NCBI RefSeq assembly: GCF_026107375.2
Contig: NZ_JAPCIA010000002.1
Coordinates: 685,702 to 749,701, forward strand
Length of the DNA: 64,000 bases
Reading direction: 5' to 3'
Origin: Sphingomonas sp. BT-65
GTDB taxonomy: Bacteria; Pseudomonadota; Alphaproteobacteria; Sphingomonadales; Sphingomonadaceae
Shown here one piece after another: positions 41,971 to 52,223 of this stretch (its first letter is position 1; each line of letters begins with the position of its first letter). The position numbers and the translations under genes were made by a program. Below the pieces are notes generated by a model, which was not told the DNA's origin, searched no databases, and saw only the letters and a program-made list of their open reading frames with translations.

Positions 41971-43440
41971 CTAGGCGGCCTTTCTCCTCGGCTCGGGGTT
42001 GGAGAACTCCATGCCTTCGTCGATCCCGCCGAAGCGCAGCGCCATCAGGTCGAGCAGGTAATTCTGGTGCACCCGCCACGGCTTGCGGTCGCCCTGCTTG
42101 GGGAACTTGTCCATGCCGCGCTGCACATATCCCGAGGTGAAGGTGAGGAACGGCTCGGGCTGGACGTCGCCCGCGATGCGCGGCGTCGCCTGGCGCATGC
42201 CGCGCTTCTTCATCACGTTGAGCAGACGGCAGACATAGGCGCAGGTGAGGTCCGCCTTGAGCGTCCAGCTGGCATTGGTGTAGCCGAAGCTGGAGGCGAG
42301 GTTCGGGATGTCCGAATACATCATCGCCTTGTAGCCCAATGACCTGGCCGGATCGACCTGCGCGCCGTCGACGGTGAAGGGAATGCCGCCCATCAGCTGC
42401 ATGTCGAGGCCAGTGGCGGTGACGATCACGTCGGCGGGCAGCAGCTCGCCCGACTTGAGGCGGATGCCATCCGCCTCGAACGTGTCGATCTGATCGGTGA
42501 CAACCGACGACCGTCCCTCGCGGATCGAGGCGAACAGGTCGGCGTCGGGGACCAGGCAGATGCGCTGGTCCCATGGATTGTAACGCGGGGTGAAATGCGT
42601 CGCGACGTCATAGTCCGCACCCAGCTCGTCGCGGACCATCTGGATCAGCCGCTCCTTGGTCTTCTCGGGCTTCTTGCGCGCGAGCCGGTAGAAGAACTGG
42701 CCGAGCGCGACATTCTTCATCCGCGTGAGGCGATAGGCGAGCCGCCCGGGCAGCTTGGCGCGAAGCCAGTTGGCGATGCCGTCCTCCGACGGGCGCGCGA
42801 CGATATAGGTGGGCGAGCGCTGCAGCATCGTGACATGCGCCGCGGTCTTGGCCATCTCGGGCACCAACGTCACCGCAGTCGCGCCCGAGCCGATCACCAC
42901 CACGCGCTTGCCGGCATAGTCGAGGTTCTCGGGCCAGAATTGCGGGTGGACGATCTCGCCCTTGAAGCGCTCGCGCCCGGCGAACTCGGGGAGGTAGCCG
43001 GCGGCGTAATTGTAATAGCCCGAGCACATGAAGAGGAAGTTGCAGGTGAACTCGACCCGCTCCTTGTCCGGCCCGCGCTCGACGCTGACCGTCCAGCACG
43101 CGTCCGGGGTCGACCAGCTCGCTGCGACCACGCGGTGCTGGTGGCGGATATGCCGGTCGATGCCGTGGTCGCGTGCGGTCTCATCAAGATAGCGCAGGAT
43201 CGCCGGGCCATCGGCGATCGCCTTGGCCTCGGTCCAGGGGCGGAAGCTGTAGCCGAGCGTGTACATGTCGCTGTCGGAGCGGATGCCGGGATAGCGGAAC
43301 AGGTCCCAGGTCCCGCCGATCCGCTCGCGCCCTTCCAGGATCACATAGCTGCGGTCGGGGCAGTCGCGCTGCAGGAAATAGCCCGCGCCGATGCCGGAAA
43401 GCCCGGCGCCCACCACCACGACATCGAAATGCTCGGTCAT
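41971..43440 (-). CDS. Flavin-dependent Baeyer-Villiger-type monooxygenase
   Basis: A 489-residue EthA-like enzyme. It has an FAD-binding Rossmann motif VVVGAGLSGIGAGY, the Baeyer-Villiger fingerprint F-x-G-x3-H-x3-WP as FKGEIVHPQFWP, and an NADPH site VVVIGSGATAV. It oxidises ketones to esters or sulphur/nitrogen compounds; the substrate is unknown. A perfect 18-base palindrome sits just upstream, so a TetR-type repressor elsewhere probably controls it. Confidence 0.9.
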   Translation of the reverse strand: MTEHFDVVVVGAGLSGIGAGYFLQRDCPDRSYVILEGRERIGGTWDLFRYPGIRSDSDMYTLGYSFRPWTEAKAIADGPAILRYLDETARDHGIDRHIRHQHRVVAASWSTPDACWTVSVERGPDKERVEFTCNFLFMCSGYYNYAAGYLPEFAGRERFKGEIVHPQFWPENLDYAGKRVVVIGSGATAVTLVPEMAKTAAHVTMLQRSPTYIVARPSEDGIANWLRAKLPGRLAYRLTRMKNVALGQFFYRLARKKPEKTKERLIQMVRDELGADYDVATHFTPRYNPWDQRICLVPDADLFASIREGRSSVVTDQIDTFEADGIRLKSGELLPADVIVTATGLDMQLMGGIPFTVDGAQVDPARSLGYKAMMYSDIPNLASSFGYTNASWTLKADLTCAYVCRLLNVMKKRGMRQATPRIAGDVQPEPFLTFTSGYVQRGMDKFPKQGDRKPWRVHQNYLLDLMALRFGGIDEGMEFSNPEPRRKAA

Positions 43441-43460
43441 TCGCCTCTCCTGGGGGCGAT

Positions 43461-43478
43461 ACTTACACTTGTGTAAGT
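43461..43478 (-). promoter_or_regulatory. Perfect palindrome upstream of the monooxygenase
   Basis: ACTTACAC-TT-GTGTAAGT, 8-base arms, 20 bases before the start codon. It looks like a TetR-family operator. No regulator gene is adjacent. Confidence 0.7.
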
Positions 43479-43699
43479 TAAGTGCAATGGGGTTGTGGCG
43501 AGCGGGGAAACGACGCGATAATTACTGAACGATCGAGTTCGTTTAATTGACAAAGTTGATAGAAAAGAGGGGTGTCGCGCGAAGTTGACGCTCGTCATGC
43601 GCGACGAGCTGACGGATCGGACGGCGGGCAGGCGCATGGTCCGAACATAGCCCGCCGATGCCGTGTAGGAAAATGGATTGGGCGGGCGGCGCTCTGCGC

Positions 43700-46600
43700 T
43701 CAATAGTCCTTCGAATATTTGAGGCCGGCGCGCGAGCCGCCGAACGAGCCGGTCTGCGAGAGCAGGCTGAGCGCGCGAGTCAGCGCGATCTCGAGCTGGA
43801 CAGCGGTATAGCCGCGCGCGTCGGTGATGATCTCGACATAGATGTCGTCGGTCAGATACTGGCCCGCGGCGAGCGCCATGCCGCGGCCGGTGGTGTCGTC
43901 CTCACCCAGGATGCGCAGGCGATCGATCCCGGCGGCCGAGCGCAGCTGGCCGAGCGGGTTGAGCCCGCCGCCCGAGGCGCGCAGCGAGTTGAGCGCAGCG
44001 GCGAGCTGGATCGCCTCGGTCGCCGACAGATTGGTGACCGAGCTGCCGAACAGCAGGCGCGAGAGCACTTCGTCCTGCGGCAGGCTGGGGGTTGAACTGA
44101 ATGCGATGCGCGGGGCCTGGCCGGTGCCGGTGATATTGATGATCGCCGTCACATTTTCCGCGGTGGTGCTCGCGGCGATGTTGATGCTGGGGTTGGCGAG
44201 CGGCCCGCCCTCGAAGTTGATCGTGCCGCGAGTCAGCTCGAAGCGGCGGCTGGCGAAATTATAGGTGCCGCGCACCACGCGCGCCTCGCCGGTGACGATC
44301 GGCGCCGCGGAGGTGCCGGTGACCTGCATCCGCGCCTCCCATTCGGATTCGAGGCCCATGCCGTTCACGAACAAGCGGTTGTCGGCGACCACCGCGACGT
44401 TGAGGCGGAAGATGCCGGCGGGCTTGGCGCGCACCGGGCGCTTGCCCTCGGCGTCGAGCTCGCTCTTGCGGTAGACCCCGGTCAGCTCGGGCACCTCGGC
44501 GGCGCCCTGGCGGATGATCTGGTAGCGCGCCTCGGGGATGATGATGCGGCCTTCGATCAGCCCGCCGTCGAGCCCGTTGGTGATGTGGAGCTGCCCGGTC
44601 GCGGTCGCGCCGAGCGCGTCGCTGCGCGCGAGCCGCGCGTTGCGGAAGCGCGCGGTGATGTCGATCGGGAAGCCCTGCGCGGCGGACAGCCCGACCGTGC
44701 CCGAGGCGATCACGCGGCCGGCTCCGGCCACGGCGTTCATCTCGGTGATCTCGAGCGTGTCGCTGTCGAACCGCCCCTCGATCTTCATTTGCGTCAAGCG
44801 CGTGCCCCAGGTCTCGTTCTCATAGACCAGTTTCTCGGCGCGCAGCTGGCCGGTGATCTGCGGGGAGCGCAGCTGGCCCGAGAAGTCGGCCGCGACCGCG
44901 ACCGGACCCGAGACCGACTGGTTGGAGAAGCCGGCGAGCGAGAACAGCACCGCCGAAGGGCCATTGTAGCGCACCCCGCCCGACAGCGGCGCGGCCATCA
45001 GCCGCTCGTTCCAGCTTCCACCTGACCCAAGCGGCTGGAGGGTCGCCACCATCCGCCCGATCGTGGTCGTGCCGCGCTTGATCACCGCGCGCGCGTCGCC
45101 GCCCTCCGGCAGCAAGCGGCCGACAAAGGCGATGTCGACCGCGGGCGAGACGCCGGCGAGGCTCGAGCGATTGAAGCCGGCGATGTTGAGCCGGGTGATC
45201 GCGCGCGGGAAGCTGCCGTCGCGCGCCTGGCGGAAGTCGATCGATCCGGTGACGTTGCCGCCGACCCCGAGGCCGGGCGAAAAGGCGTTGGCGACCGACA
45301 GGTCGAGCTTGTCGAGCCGCGCCTGCACCACCAGCCCCTCACCCCAGCTGCCCGCGAGGCGCGCGCTGCCGCGGTCGAAGTCGATCTGCACCGGCGCGAG
45401 GCGGTAGCTGTTGTCGCTCACCGCGATCCGCGCGGGCTGGGCCGTCTTGAAGTCGATGTTGTTGGCCTTGCCGCCGAGTGCGACCAGCCATTGATCGGGG
45501 GCGAAGCGGGCATTGGCGGCGACGCGGAACGGCACGCCCGACGAACCCTCGGCGAATGCCTGTGCAGTGCCGCGCCCGCCGCGATAGTCGATTTTGGCGC
45601 GCGACCGGGCGAGCACGAACTCGCCGCTCTTGAGGTTGGCGACCTGCGCCTCGCCGACGATCGACGGCGCGTCGTCGTAGAGCACGACGGTCGCGTTGAC
45701 GATCGCACGGCCGATGGTGATCTCCATGTCGCCGGGGATCTGCGCGTTGGTCGCGGTCGCGCGCACCACCGCCTGCTGGTATTTGCCCTGCGCGGAGAGA
45801 TCGACATTGCCGTTGATGCCGGAGCCGACAAAGGCGAGAGCGCCCGCGAACGGCCCGGCGGCGGTCTGCTGCAGCTTGCCGGTGATATCGGTCCCGGCGA
45901 AGCGCGCCTTGCGCACGTCGACGGTGAGCGCGCGGCCGGTGCGCACCAGCACGTCGGCGGTGAACGGGCCGTAGCTCGTCCCGCCGCTGGCGACGACCGC
46001 ATAGGCATCGCCCTGCCCGCGGATGCGCGCCTCGAGATTGGCGAGGCCGACGCCTAGGCCGGGCCGCGGCGCGCGCAGGTTGACGATCGGGGCGGTGAGG
46101 CTTCCGGTGACCCGCGCGAAGACCGGGCCATAGGCGTTGGAATAGCCGTCGGCATTGAGCAGCAGCGGGCCGGTGGGGTCGTAGCGTCCCGATCCGCGCA
46201 GGATCTTGAACTGCGGTGCGGCGAGCCGGAGATTGTCGAAGGTGATGATGCCGCTCGGATCGAGCCCGACATTCACGCGCAGGATTGCGTTGCCGCCGAG
46301 GAAATCGCGCACGCCGCTATTGAACAGCCGCGTGCTGCGCCCGACGATGCGGCCCTTGATCCCCCAGCCGCCGCCCGCCGCGGCATAGAGATCGGCGTCG
46401 GTCTCGAGGTTGACGATGCCGATGCCGTCGATCGTATAGTCGTTGACCCGCCCCTTGAGCGCGCCGGTATAGCGGCCGGTGGCGACATTGGCGGCGATGA
46501 TCGCTGTCGCGTCGATCCGGTCGGAGCGGATGCGCAGATTCTCCGACAGGATCTGCGGCCCGGTGATGGCGAGATCGCCCGCCAGCGTGACGTTGGTGAG

Positions 46601-47890
46601 CAGACCGCCAGCCGCCTGGTTGAGCCCGGACACACGCGCCGCGCGGGCGCGGATCGGCACCAGGATGCGGTCGGCGTTCACCGTCGCCAGCCCCTCGGCA
46701 TAGACGCGTTCGAGCACCGTGGTGCCGAAACCGATCGCTGCGGCCTGCAGCTTGTAGTCCACGGTCGGGGTCGCGAACGGGCCGTTCAACGCCACCGCGC
46801 CGATCACCGAGCGGCCGTTGAGGTTGGGGGCGATCGCCCCGGGGGTGAGCAACGCCGCCTCGATCCGGAACTGGTCGAACGCGCTCTTGCCGAGATCGAT
46901 CGTGCCGGTGGTGGCGAGCGCCATCGCGCTGGAGCGCAACCGCAGGCGGGTATCGGCGCGGCGCTGGTCGAGCGTCGCATCGAGCGCGACCTGGACATTG
47001 GGTGCAGCGAGCCGCTCGACGGGGCCCTTGAGGTAGAGGCCGGGCTGGGCGGTGCCGCGGACCTGAAACGTCCCCTTGCGCGCGGTGATGTCGAGATCGG
47101 CGAGCTCCGCGCCGCCGAGCGTGCTCACCGCGCGGCCCTGCCAGTTCGCCCAGCTCCCGCGGCCGCTGATGCGTGCGGCCAGCGGCGCTTCGAGCTTGGC
47201 GAGGCCGGCGACGAGGCCGCCGACCGGGGCGTCGAGATCGGCGCGCAAGTCGAACTTGTCGTCGTCGGGCACCGCGTCGAGCACCAAAGCGAGCCGGTCG
47301 CCGCCGGTGGTGCCGAGCGTGCGCGCGTTGGCGATCACACGCGCTCGGCGGTCGGCGATCGCCGCCTCGCCCGAAAGCGTCGCGACGTGCCGCCGCCCAG
47401 CGACCGGCGGTTCGAGCACCAGCCGGTCGATCGCGAGACGGCCGATATCGATGTCGATATCGGGCAGCATCGAGGCGTTGGGGTCGCCGGGCTTGAACGC
47501 GGGCAGGCGGGCGACGGTGACCAGCGGGCTGGTCGCCGAGCGGATGTCGACATGGTTGTTGAGGAACGCGAAGGGCCGCCAGTCGACCGCGATCGACGGC
47601 GAGGTGGCGAACACCCCCTTGGTGTCGCTGACACGCACGTCGCGCAGCACCATCGCGCCGTAGATCGATCCCTCGATCCGCCCGACCTTGACGTTGAGGC
47701 CGGTGGCGGTGGTGTATTTGCCGAGCTGGTCGGCGACGAGGCGCTTGCCCGGGCTGGTGTTGAGCCCGAGGATCGCGAGCAGCAGCAGCGCGGCGATGCC
47801 GACGAGCGCGATCAGCACCCATTTGGCGACGCGCTGCCACGCCGGGGCGGGGACGATCACGGTCTCGGTCGAGGCCGCCTGCTCCGCCAT
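43700..47890 (-). CDS. tamB: TamB, inner-membrane translocation/assembly protein
   Basis: A 1396-residue AsmA/DUF490-type protein: N-terminal anchor (about 20-45, WVLIALVGIAALLLLAILGL), a very long beta-groove of repeated strands, and the conserved C-terminal TamB domain (PSLPQDEVLSRLLFGSSVTN, then LSATEAIQLAAAL and the end GLKYSKDY). It spans the periplasm and works with TamA in outer-membrane protein insertion or phospholipid transport. The start shares one base with the tamA stop. Confidence 0.93.
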   Translation of the reverse strand: MAEQAASTETVIVPAPAWQRVAKWVLIALVGIAALLLLAILGLNTSPGKRLVADQLGKYTTATGLNVKVGRIEGSIYGAMVLRDVRVSDTKGVFATSPSIAVDWRPFAFLNNHVDIRSATSPLVTVARLPAFKPGDPNASMLPDIDIDIGRLAIDRLVLEPPVAGRRHVATLSGEAAIADRRARVIANARTLGTTGGDRLALVLDAVPDDDKFDLRADLDAPVGGLVAGLAKLEAPLAARISGRGSWANWQGRAVSTLGGAELADLDITARKGTFQVRGTAQPGLYLKGPVERLAAPNVQVALDATLDQRRADTRLRLRSSAMALATTGTIDLGKSAFDQFRIEAALLTPGAIAPNLNGRSVIGAVALNGPFATPTVDYKLQAAAIGFGTTVLERVYAEGLATVNADRILVPIRARAARVSGLNQAAGGLLTNVTLAGDLAITGPQILSENLRIRSDRIDATAIIAANVATGRYTGALKGRVNDYTIDGIGIVNLETDADLYAAAGGGWGIKGRIVGRSTRLFNSGVRDFLGGNAILRVNVGLDPSGIITFDNLRLAAPQFKILRGSGRYDPTGPLLLNADGYSNAYGPVFARVTGSLTAPIVNLRAPRPGLGVGLANLEARIRGQGDAYAVVASGGTSYGPFTADVLVRTGRALTVDVRKARFAGTDITGKLQQTAAGPFAGALAFVGSGINGNVDLSAQGKYQQAVVRATATNAQIPGDMEITIGRAIVNATVVLYDDAPSIVGEAQVANLKSGEFVLARSRAKIDYRGGRGTAQAFAEGSSGVPFRVAANARFAPDQWLVALGGKANNIDFKTAQPARIAVSDNSYRLAPVQIDFDRGSARLAGSWGEGLVVQARLDKLDLSVANAFSPGLGVGGNVTGSIDFRQARDGSFPRAITRLNIAGFNRSSLAGVSPAVDIAFVGRLLPEGGDARAVIKRGTTTIGRMVATLQPLGSGGSWNERLMAAPLSGGVRYNGPSAVLFSLAGFSNQSVSGPVAVAADFSGQLRSPQITGQLRAEKLVYENETWGTRLTQMKIEGRFDSDTLEITEMNAVAGAGRVIASGTVGLSAAQGFPIDITARFRNARLARSDALGATATGQLHITNGLDGGLIEGRIIIPEARYQIIRQGAAEVPELTGVYRKSELDAEGKRPVRAKPAGIFRLNVAVVADNRLFVNGMGLESEWEARMQVTGTSAAPIVTGEARVVRGTYNFASRRFELTRGTINFEGGPLANPSINIAASTTAENVTAIINITGTGQAPRIAFSSTPSLPQDEVLSRLLFGSSVTNLSATEAIQLAAALNSLRASGGGLNPLGQLRSAAGIDRLRILGEDDTTGRGMALAAGQYLTDDIYVEIITDARGYTAVQLEIALTRALSLLSQTGSFGGSRAGLKYSKDY

Positions 47891-50091
47891 CAGAAGGCCT
47901 GCCCGATCGAGATGTAGAGCGCGATCTTGCTCTCGCCCGGCTTGCGGTTGATCGGCGTCGCGACATCGAGCCGCAGCGGGCCGAAATTGGTGTACATGCG
48001 CCCGCCGATGCCGAAGCCGAAGCGCATGTCGGTGAGCTTGGGCAGCCCGCTTTCATAGACCTGCCCGGCGTCGACGAAGGGCACGATGCCGAAATTGCCG
48101 AAGCGGTAGCGCGCCTCGATCGCGAACTCGTTGAAGCTGCGGCCGCCGATCGGCTTGCCGTCGGGCGCGCGCGGGCCGAGCTCCTGATAGCCGAAGCCGC
48201 GCACCGATCCGCCGCCGCCGGCGTAATAGCGCCGCGACGGGGCGAGGGCGTTGCGGTCGATCCCCTGGATCGTGCCGAAGCGCGCGCGCCCGGCGAGGAC
48301 GATGCTGTCGGTGACGGGGTAATAGGCGGTCCCCTCGAGCATGGCGCGGGCATAGGGGCGCGTGCCGCCGCGCACCGAGGTCTCGGGGCTGAGGTTCAAT
48401 TTCACGCGATAGCCACGCGTCGGATTGAGCAGGTTGTCGGACTTGTCCCAGCCCGCGAACAGCGGCAGCGCGGCGATGAAATAGACCCCGCGCTCGCGCG
48501 CGCCGCGGTTGAAGTCGTAGCGGTCCTCGCTCGTGCCGACCAGCTCGACGCCGTAGCTGTAAGTCAGCTCCTTCTGCCAGATCGGCGTCGAATCGTACGA
48601 GATCTGCGCCGAGAGCGTGCCGGTGAGGCCGGTGAACGCCTCGACATCGGTGCGCAGCGCCGAGGCGATGAGCTGGAAGGTGCGGTCGCGGCGTCCGGCG
48701 TTGGAACGGCGGAAGGTCGCCGACGCGCCCTGCTCCTGCGTGCCCGCGACGCCGGAAAGGATCAGCGCGCCCTCGGGCGGGAAGAGGTTGCGATGCGTCC
48801 AGCTGACCTCGGCGCGCAACCCCTGCCCGGTCGAGAAGCCGAGCTCGCCCGCCAGCGTGCGCGGCGGGCCGGCCTGCTGGCGCACGAGCAGGTCGACATA
48901 TTCGGTGCCCTCGGCCGCCGCTTCGCCGGTCTTCACCGGCTCGACCGAGACGGTCGAGAACAGGCTGGTCGCGATCAGCGCGTCGCGCAGGTCGTCGACC
49001 ATGCGGCTGTCGTAGAGATCGTCGCGGTCGAAGCGCGTGAGCACCTCGACATGCTTGGCGTCGAACGCCAGCTTGCCCTCGGTGGTGATGCTGCGGAAGC
49101 GCGCGCGCGGACCGACCGTCACCGGCAGGCTGTAGTCGCCGGTCTGGGCGGTCTCGTCGAGCAATATGTCGCGCTGGCCGACCTCGGCGAAGGGATAGCC
49201 GTTCTGGGGCAGCGCCACGCTCACTGCCGCCTCCGCCGCCTGCACGCGCACCGCATCGATCGGCTCGCCGGTCCTGAGCTGGAAATTGTCGGCGATCAGG
49301 CTGGGTGGCACGGTCGGGTCGGCCTGGATGTCGATCCTGCCGAGCTTGTAGAGCGCGCCCGGCACCGCGGCGATCGTCGCGGTGGTCGGCTGCCCCGCGG
49401 CGGCGGGCTGGTCGACCGTCGCCGCCGCGGTCGCGTCATAATAGCCGAGCGACTTCATCAGCCGCACCGCCAGCGCCTCGTCCTCGCGCGCCCGGGCGCC
49501 GATGATCGCGGCGTTCGCCGCCTTGCCGTCGCCGTCCTCCAGCGCGGAAAGCTCGCGGAACTGGCCTTCCAGCCCGATCTCCTTGAGGCCGGTCACCCGC
49601 GTCGCATAGCGGATCTCGACCGCGTCGCCGTCGTTGAGCGCCATCGCCTCGGCGATCGGAGTGGTGTCGAACTCGCTGAGCGGGGGCAGCGGCGCGGCGA
49701 GCTCGGTCTCGTTCTCGCCCTGGCCAAGCGGCTGCTCGGCATCGAGCGGGGCCATGCCGCCCGGCGTTTCGGCCGTCGCGTCCGCGGGCGGCGGCGCGGG
49801 AGCCATCGGCTCGAGCGGAGCGTTCATGTCGTCGCTGAGCGGCGGCAGCGCCTTCTCGAACTCCTCGTCGGACACGATCGGCTTCTCGTCGGGTGCGGGC
49901 ACCGTAGCATCCTGACCGGGCTGCGGCGTTTCGACCGGCTTGGGGTCCTCCGCGGGCGCACTCTGCCCCGGCTTGCCGACGCTGCCGCTGATCTGCGCGA
50001 GGGCGACACCCGGCATCAGCGTGCTGCTCGCCAACAGCAAGATCCCCAGTTCGACGCCCGAAATTGCCCTGTCCTCCCAAAGGGATCGCAT
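47890..50091 (-). CDS. tamA: TamA, Omp85-family outer-membrane protein
   Basis: About 733 residues with a signal-like N-terminus (ELGILLLASSTLMPGVALAQ), a long Pro/Glu/Ala-rich linker (about 35-130, PAEDPKPVETPQPGQDATVP), POTRA domains (about 140-390) and a 16-strand barrel with the Omp85 signature GGGSVRGFGYQELGPR and a C-terminal aromatic-type end (SIGQAF). The acidic proline-rich linker before the POTRAs is longer than in E. coli TamA. An alternative start lies at 50148. Operon with tamB. Confidence 0.9.
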   Translation of the reverse strand: MRSLWEDRAISGVELGILLLASSTLMPGVALAQISGSVGKPGQSAPAEDPKPVETPQPGQDATVPAPDEKPIVSDEEFEKALPPLSDDMNAPLEPMAPAPPPADATAETPGGMAPLDAEQPLGQGENETELAAPLPPLSEFDTTPIAEAMALNDGDAVEIRYATRVTGLKEIGLEGQFRELSALEDGDGKAANAAIIGARAREDEALAVRLMKSLGYYDATAAATVDQPAAAGQPTTATIAAVPGALYKLGRIDIQADPTVPPSLIADNFQLRTGEPIDAVRVQAAEAAVSVALPQNGYPFAEVGQRDILLDETAQTGDYSLPVTVGPRARFRSITTEGKLAFDAKHVEVLTRFDRDDLYDSRMVDDLRDALIATSLFSTVSVEPVKTGEAAAEGTEYVDLLVRQQAGPPRTLAGELGFSTGQGLRAEVSWTHRNLFPPEGALILSGVAGTQEQGASATFRRSNAGRRDRTFQLIASALRTDVEAFTGLTGTLSAQISYDSTPIWQKELTYSYGVELVGTSEDRYDFNRGARERGVYFIAALPLFAGWDKSDNLLNPTRGYRVKLNLSPETSVRGGTRPYARAMLEGTAYYPVTDSIVLAGRARFGTIQGIDRNALAPSRRYYAGGGGSVRGFGYQELGPRAPDGKPIGGRSFNEFAIEARYRFGNFGIVPFVDAGQVYESGLPKLTDMRFGFGIGGRMYTNFGPLRLDVATPINRKPGESKIALYISIGQAF

Positions 50092-50191
50092 ATGTGCGTA
50101 CCCGCTCGCTAACCCAACGAGCAAGCGGGGGGAAGGTTCAAGGGGCATCAACCGCGTTTTTGGCGGGTTCGGCCGATGCCCCAGGCCCGCG

Positions 50192-52159
50192 TCAGTCTCC
50201 GCCGCCGAAGCGCAGGCGCACGCCGGCATTGACCACGAACCCGTCGGTCGGCGCCCAGGCATCGACGGTCCATTGGCCGTCGGGCGCGCGGCTCGGGCGG
50301 AGCAGCGAGTTGTAGCGCGTCTGGCGGACGTTCAGGATGTTCTCCAGGTTGACGAACAGCCGCGCCTTGCCGACCGCGGCTTCGGCGAGCAGGCCGAGCT
50401 CGAAATAGGGCTTGCCGGTCAGGCGATAGGGATTGTCCTCCAGGTCCTGCTCGCCGGTATAGTAGAGCTCAAGGCCCACCCGGCCTTTCTCATGATCCTC
50501 CCACATCGCGACCAGACCGGCGCTGTGGCGCGGGGTGAGCGGCACGATGCGCCGCCCGCCGCCCGCCGGATCGGGCTCGGTGGCGTCGACATAGACATAG
50601 CTGCCGGTCACCACGAAATCGCTCCAGCGATAGCGCAGCAGCAGCTCCGAACCGCGGATGCGCGTCTGCCCCGCGACGTTGACCAGCCGCACGCGATCCG
50701 GAGCGACCGCGTCGAGCCGGGTCGCATCGTCCATGTTCGAGCCGAACAAGGTCACGTTCGCCTCGATCCCATTGCGGGCATAGCCGATGTCGAGCGAGGC
50801 GGTCGTCGCGGTCTCGGGCGCGAGCACGCCGAGCGGTTCGAGCCGCGACAGGCCCGCCGCCTCGATCTCCTCGACGAACGGGGTCGGCGCATAGAAACCG
50901 CGCCCACCCGAGACGCGCACCGTCCACGCGCCAGGCTTGTAGAGCAAGGACAGGCGCGGGCTGAACTGGGTGCCAAATTCGTTGTGGAAATCGAGCCGCG
51001 CGCTGCTCGCCAGGGTCAGTTCGGGGAGAACATCATGCTCGACCTGCGCGAAGATGCCGGGCACGTCATAGCGATAGTCGAACGCCGGGAAGGTCTTCGA
51101 TCGGAAACTGTCGCGCTGCCACGCGACGCCGCCGACCCAGTTGGTCCCGCCCGCCCTGCCCGACAGCGACGCCTCGGCGAAGACCGTGCCGTGGCGGTCG
51201 TCCTCGACGACATCGCCGAAACGATGGACATGGCCCTGCGTCATTCCCGCCGCCCGGAGGTGCGCCGCGAGATCGCCGCCCAGCGGCAGCTTCGCGACCA
51301 ACCCGGCATCGAGCCGGTCCGTCTCCTGATCCTGCCGGAAGGGAAGGCCGTCGGGCGCGGTGCGGCCGTCGAGCGTGCCGCCGCGGCGTTGCTCGCCCAT
51401 CGCGCCGCCGGTGAGGAACAGGCTGGCCCCGGCATCGCCTTCCCAGAACAGGCGCGGGCGCACCGTCCAGCGCTCAAAGCCCGGCATGTCGATCCAGCCA
51501 TCACCGTCGAGGTCGCGGCGGCGCTGGCGGTGATAGCCGCCGGTGATCGAACCGCCGAGGTTCGCGGCGAGCGGCGCGGCGGCATAGCCGGTGACATCCT
51601 GTCCGTCGCGCGTGGTGGCGTTGAGCAGCAGCTCGCCCTCGGCTTCGGCGCGGGGCCGCCGCGAGACGAGGTTGATCACCCCGCCCAGCGCCGAAGGGCC
51701 ATAGAGCGCCGACGCCGCGCCTTTGATCACCTCGACCTGGCCGAGGTCGGTCGGCGGGATCTGCAGCAGGCCGAGCGAGGAGGCCTGGCCGCCATAGAGC
51801 GGCAGCCCGTCGGCGAGCAGTTGCGTGAACCGGCCGTCCATCCCCTGGACGCGGATGTTCGCGGCGCCCATCGCGGGGGCGGTGACCTGCACGCGCAGGC
51901 CGCCGGTCTCGCTCAGGATCATCGCGACATTGCCGGGGCGCATGAGGATCTTCTCCTCGATCTCCTCGCGATTGAGCACCTCGACCCGGACCGGCTCGTC
52001 CTGCACGCGGCGGTTGGAGCGGGTGGCCTGGACGACGATCTCCTCGTCCTCTTCTTCGGCCTGGGGTGCAGGCGGCGCGGCAATCGTCTGGGCGGACGCG
52101 GGATGGGCGGCAAGCATCGAAACCCCCGCCAAGAGGGCGCAAGAAATGGAACGTTTCAT
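50192..52159 (-). CDS. TonB-dependent outer-membrane receptor, probably for a metal or metal complex
   Basis: A 655-residue receptor: signal peptide (LLAGVSMLAAHPASA), TonB box EEIVVQATRS, plug domain (about 45-165, with GPSALGGVINLVSRRP) and a 22-strand barrel ending VVNAGVRLRFGG. The gene 64 bases upstream encodes a small His/Cys-rich exported protein, an arrangement often seen for metal-related receptors, so the ligand may be zinc, copper or cobalt; sequence alone does not show it. The ATG at 52159 begins MKRSISCALL. Confidence 0.9.
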   Translation of the reverse strand: MKRSISCALLAGVSMLAAHPASAQTIAAPPAPQAEEEDEEIVVQATRSNRRVQDEPVRVEVLNREEIEEKILMRPGNVAMILSETGGLRVQVTAPAMGAANIRVQGMDGRFTQLLADGLPLYGGQASSLGLLQIPPTDLGQVEVIKGAASALYGPSALGGVINLVSRRPRAEAEGELLLNATTRDGQDVTGYAAAPLAANLGGSITGGYHRQRRRDLDGDGWIDMPGFERWTVRPRLFWEGDAGASLFLTGGAMGEQRRGGTLDGRTAPDGLPFRQDQETDRLDAGLVAKLPLGGDLAAHLRAAGMTQGHVHRFGDVVEDDRHGTVFAEASLSGRAGGTNWVGGVAWQRDSFRSKTFPAFDYRYDVPGIFAQVEHDVLPELTLASSARLDFHNEFGTQFSPRLSLLYKPGAWTVRVSGGRGFYAPTPFVEEIEAAGLSRLEPLGVLAPETATTASLDIGYARNGIEANVTLFGSNMDDATRLDAVAPDRVRLVNVAGQTRIRGSELLLRYRWSDFVVTGSYVYVDATEPDPAGGGRRIVPLTPRHSAGLVAMWEDHEKGRVGLELYYTGEQDLEDNPYRLTGKPYFELGLLAEAAVGKARLFVNLENILNVRQTRYNSLLRPSRAPDGQWTVDAWAPTDGFVVNAGVRLRFGGGD

Positions 52160-52223
52160 GTGAACTTCTTCCTGGACTGAACGAGCAACGGCACGGGCAT
52201 GCGGCCCGCGCGGCGATGTCGGT

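Noticed and set aside
43437..43703. 88-codon minus-strand frame upstream of the monooxygenase
   Set aside because: It covers the operator region and ends in the next gene's start area; no recognisable product.
49940..52180. Very long open frame on the plus strand opposite the TonB receptor
   Set aside because: It is antisense to well-supported genes and has the Arg/Ala/Gly-rich composition expected from GC-rich third positions. The same applies to long frames opposite the ATPase (3071-5200), hppD/hmgA (39358-41967), the MFS/hydratase genes (55286-57460) and uxaA (58697-60790).
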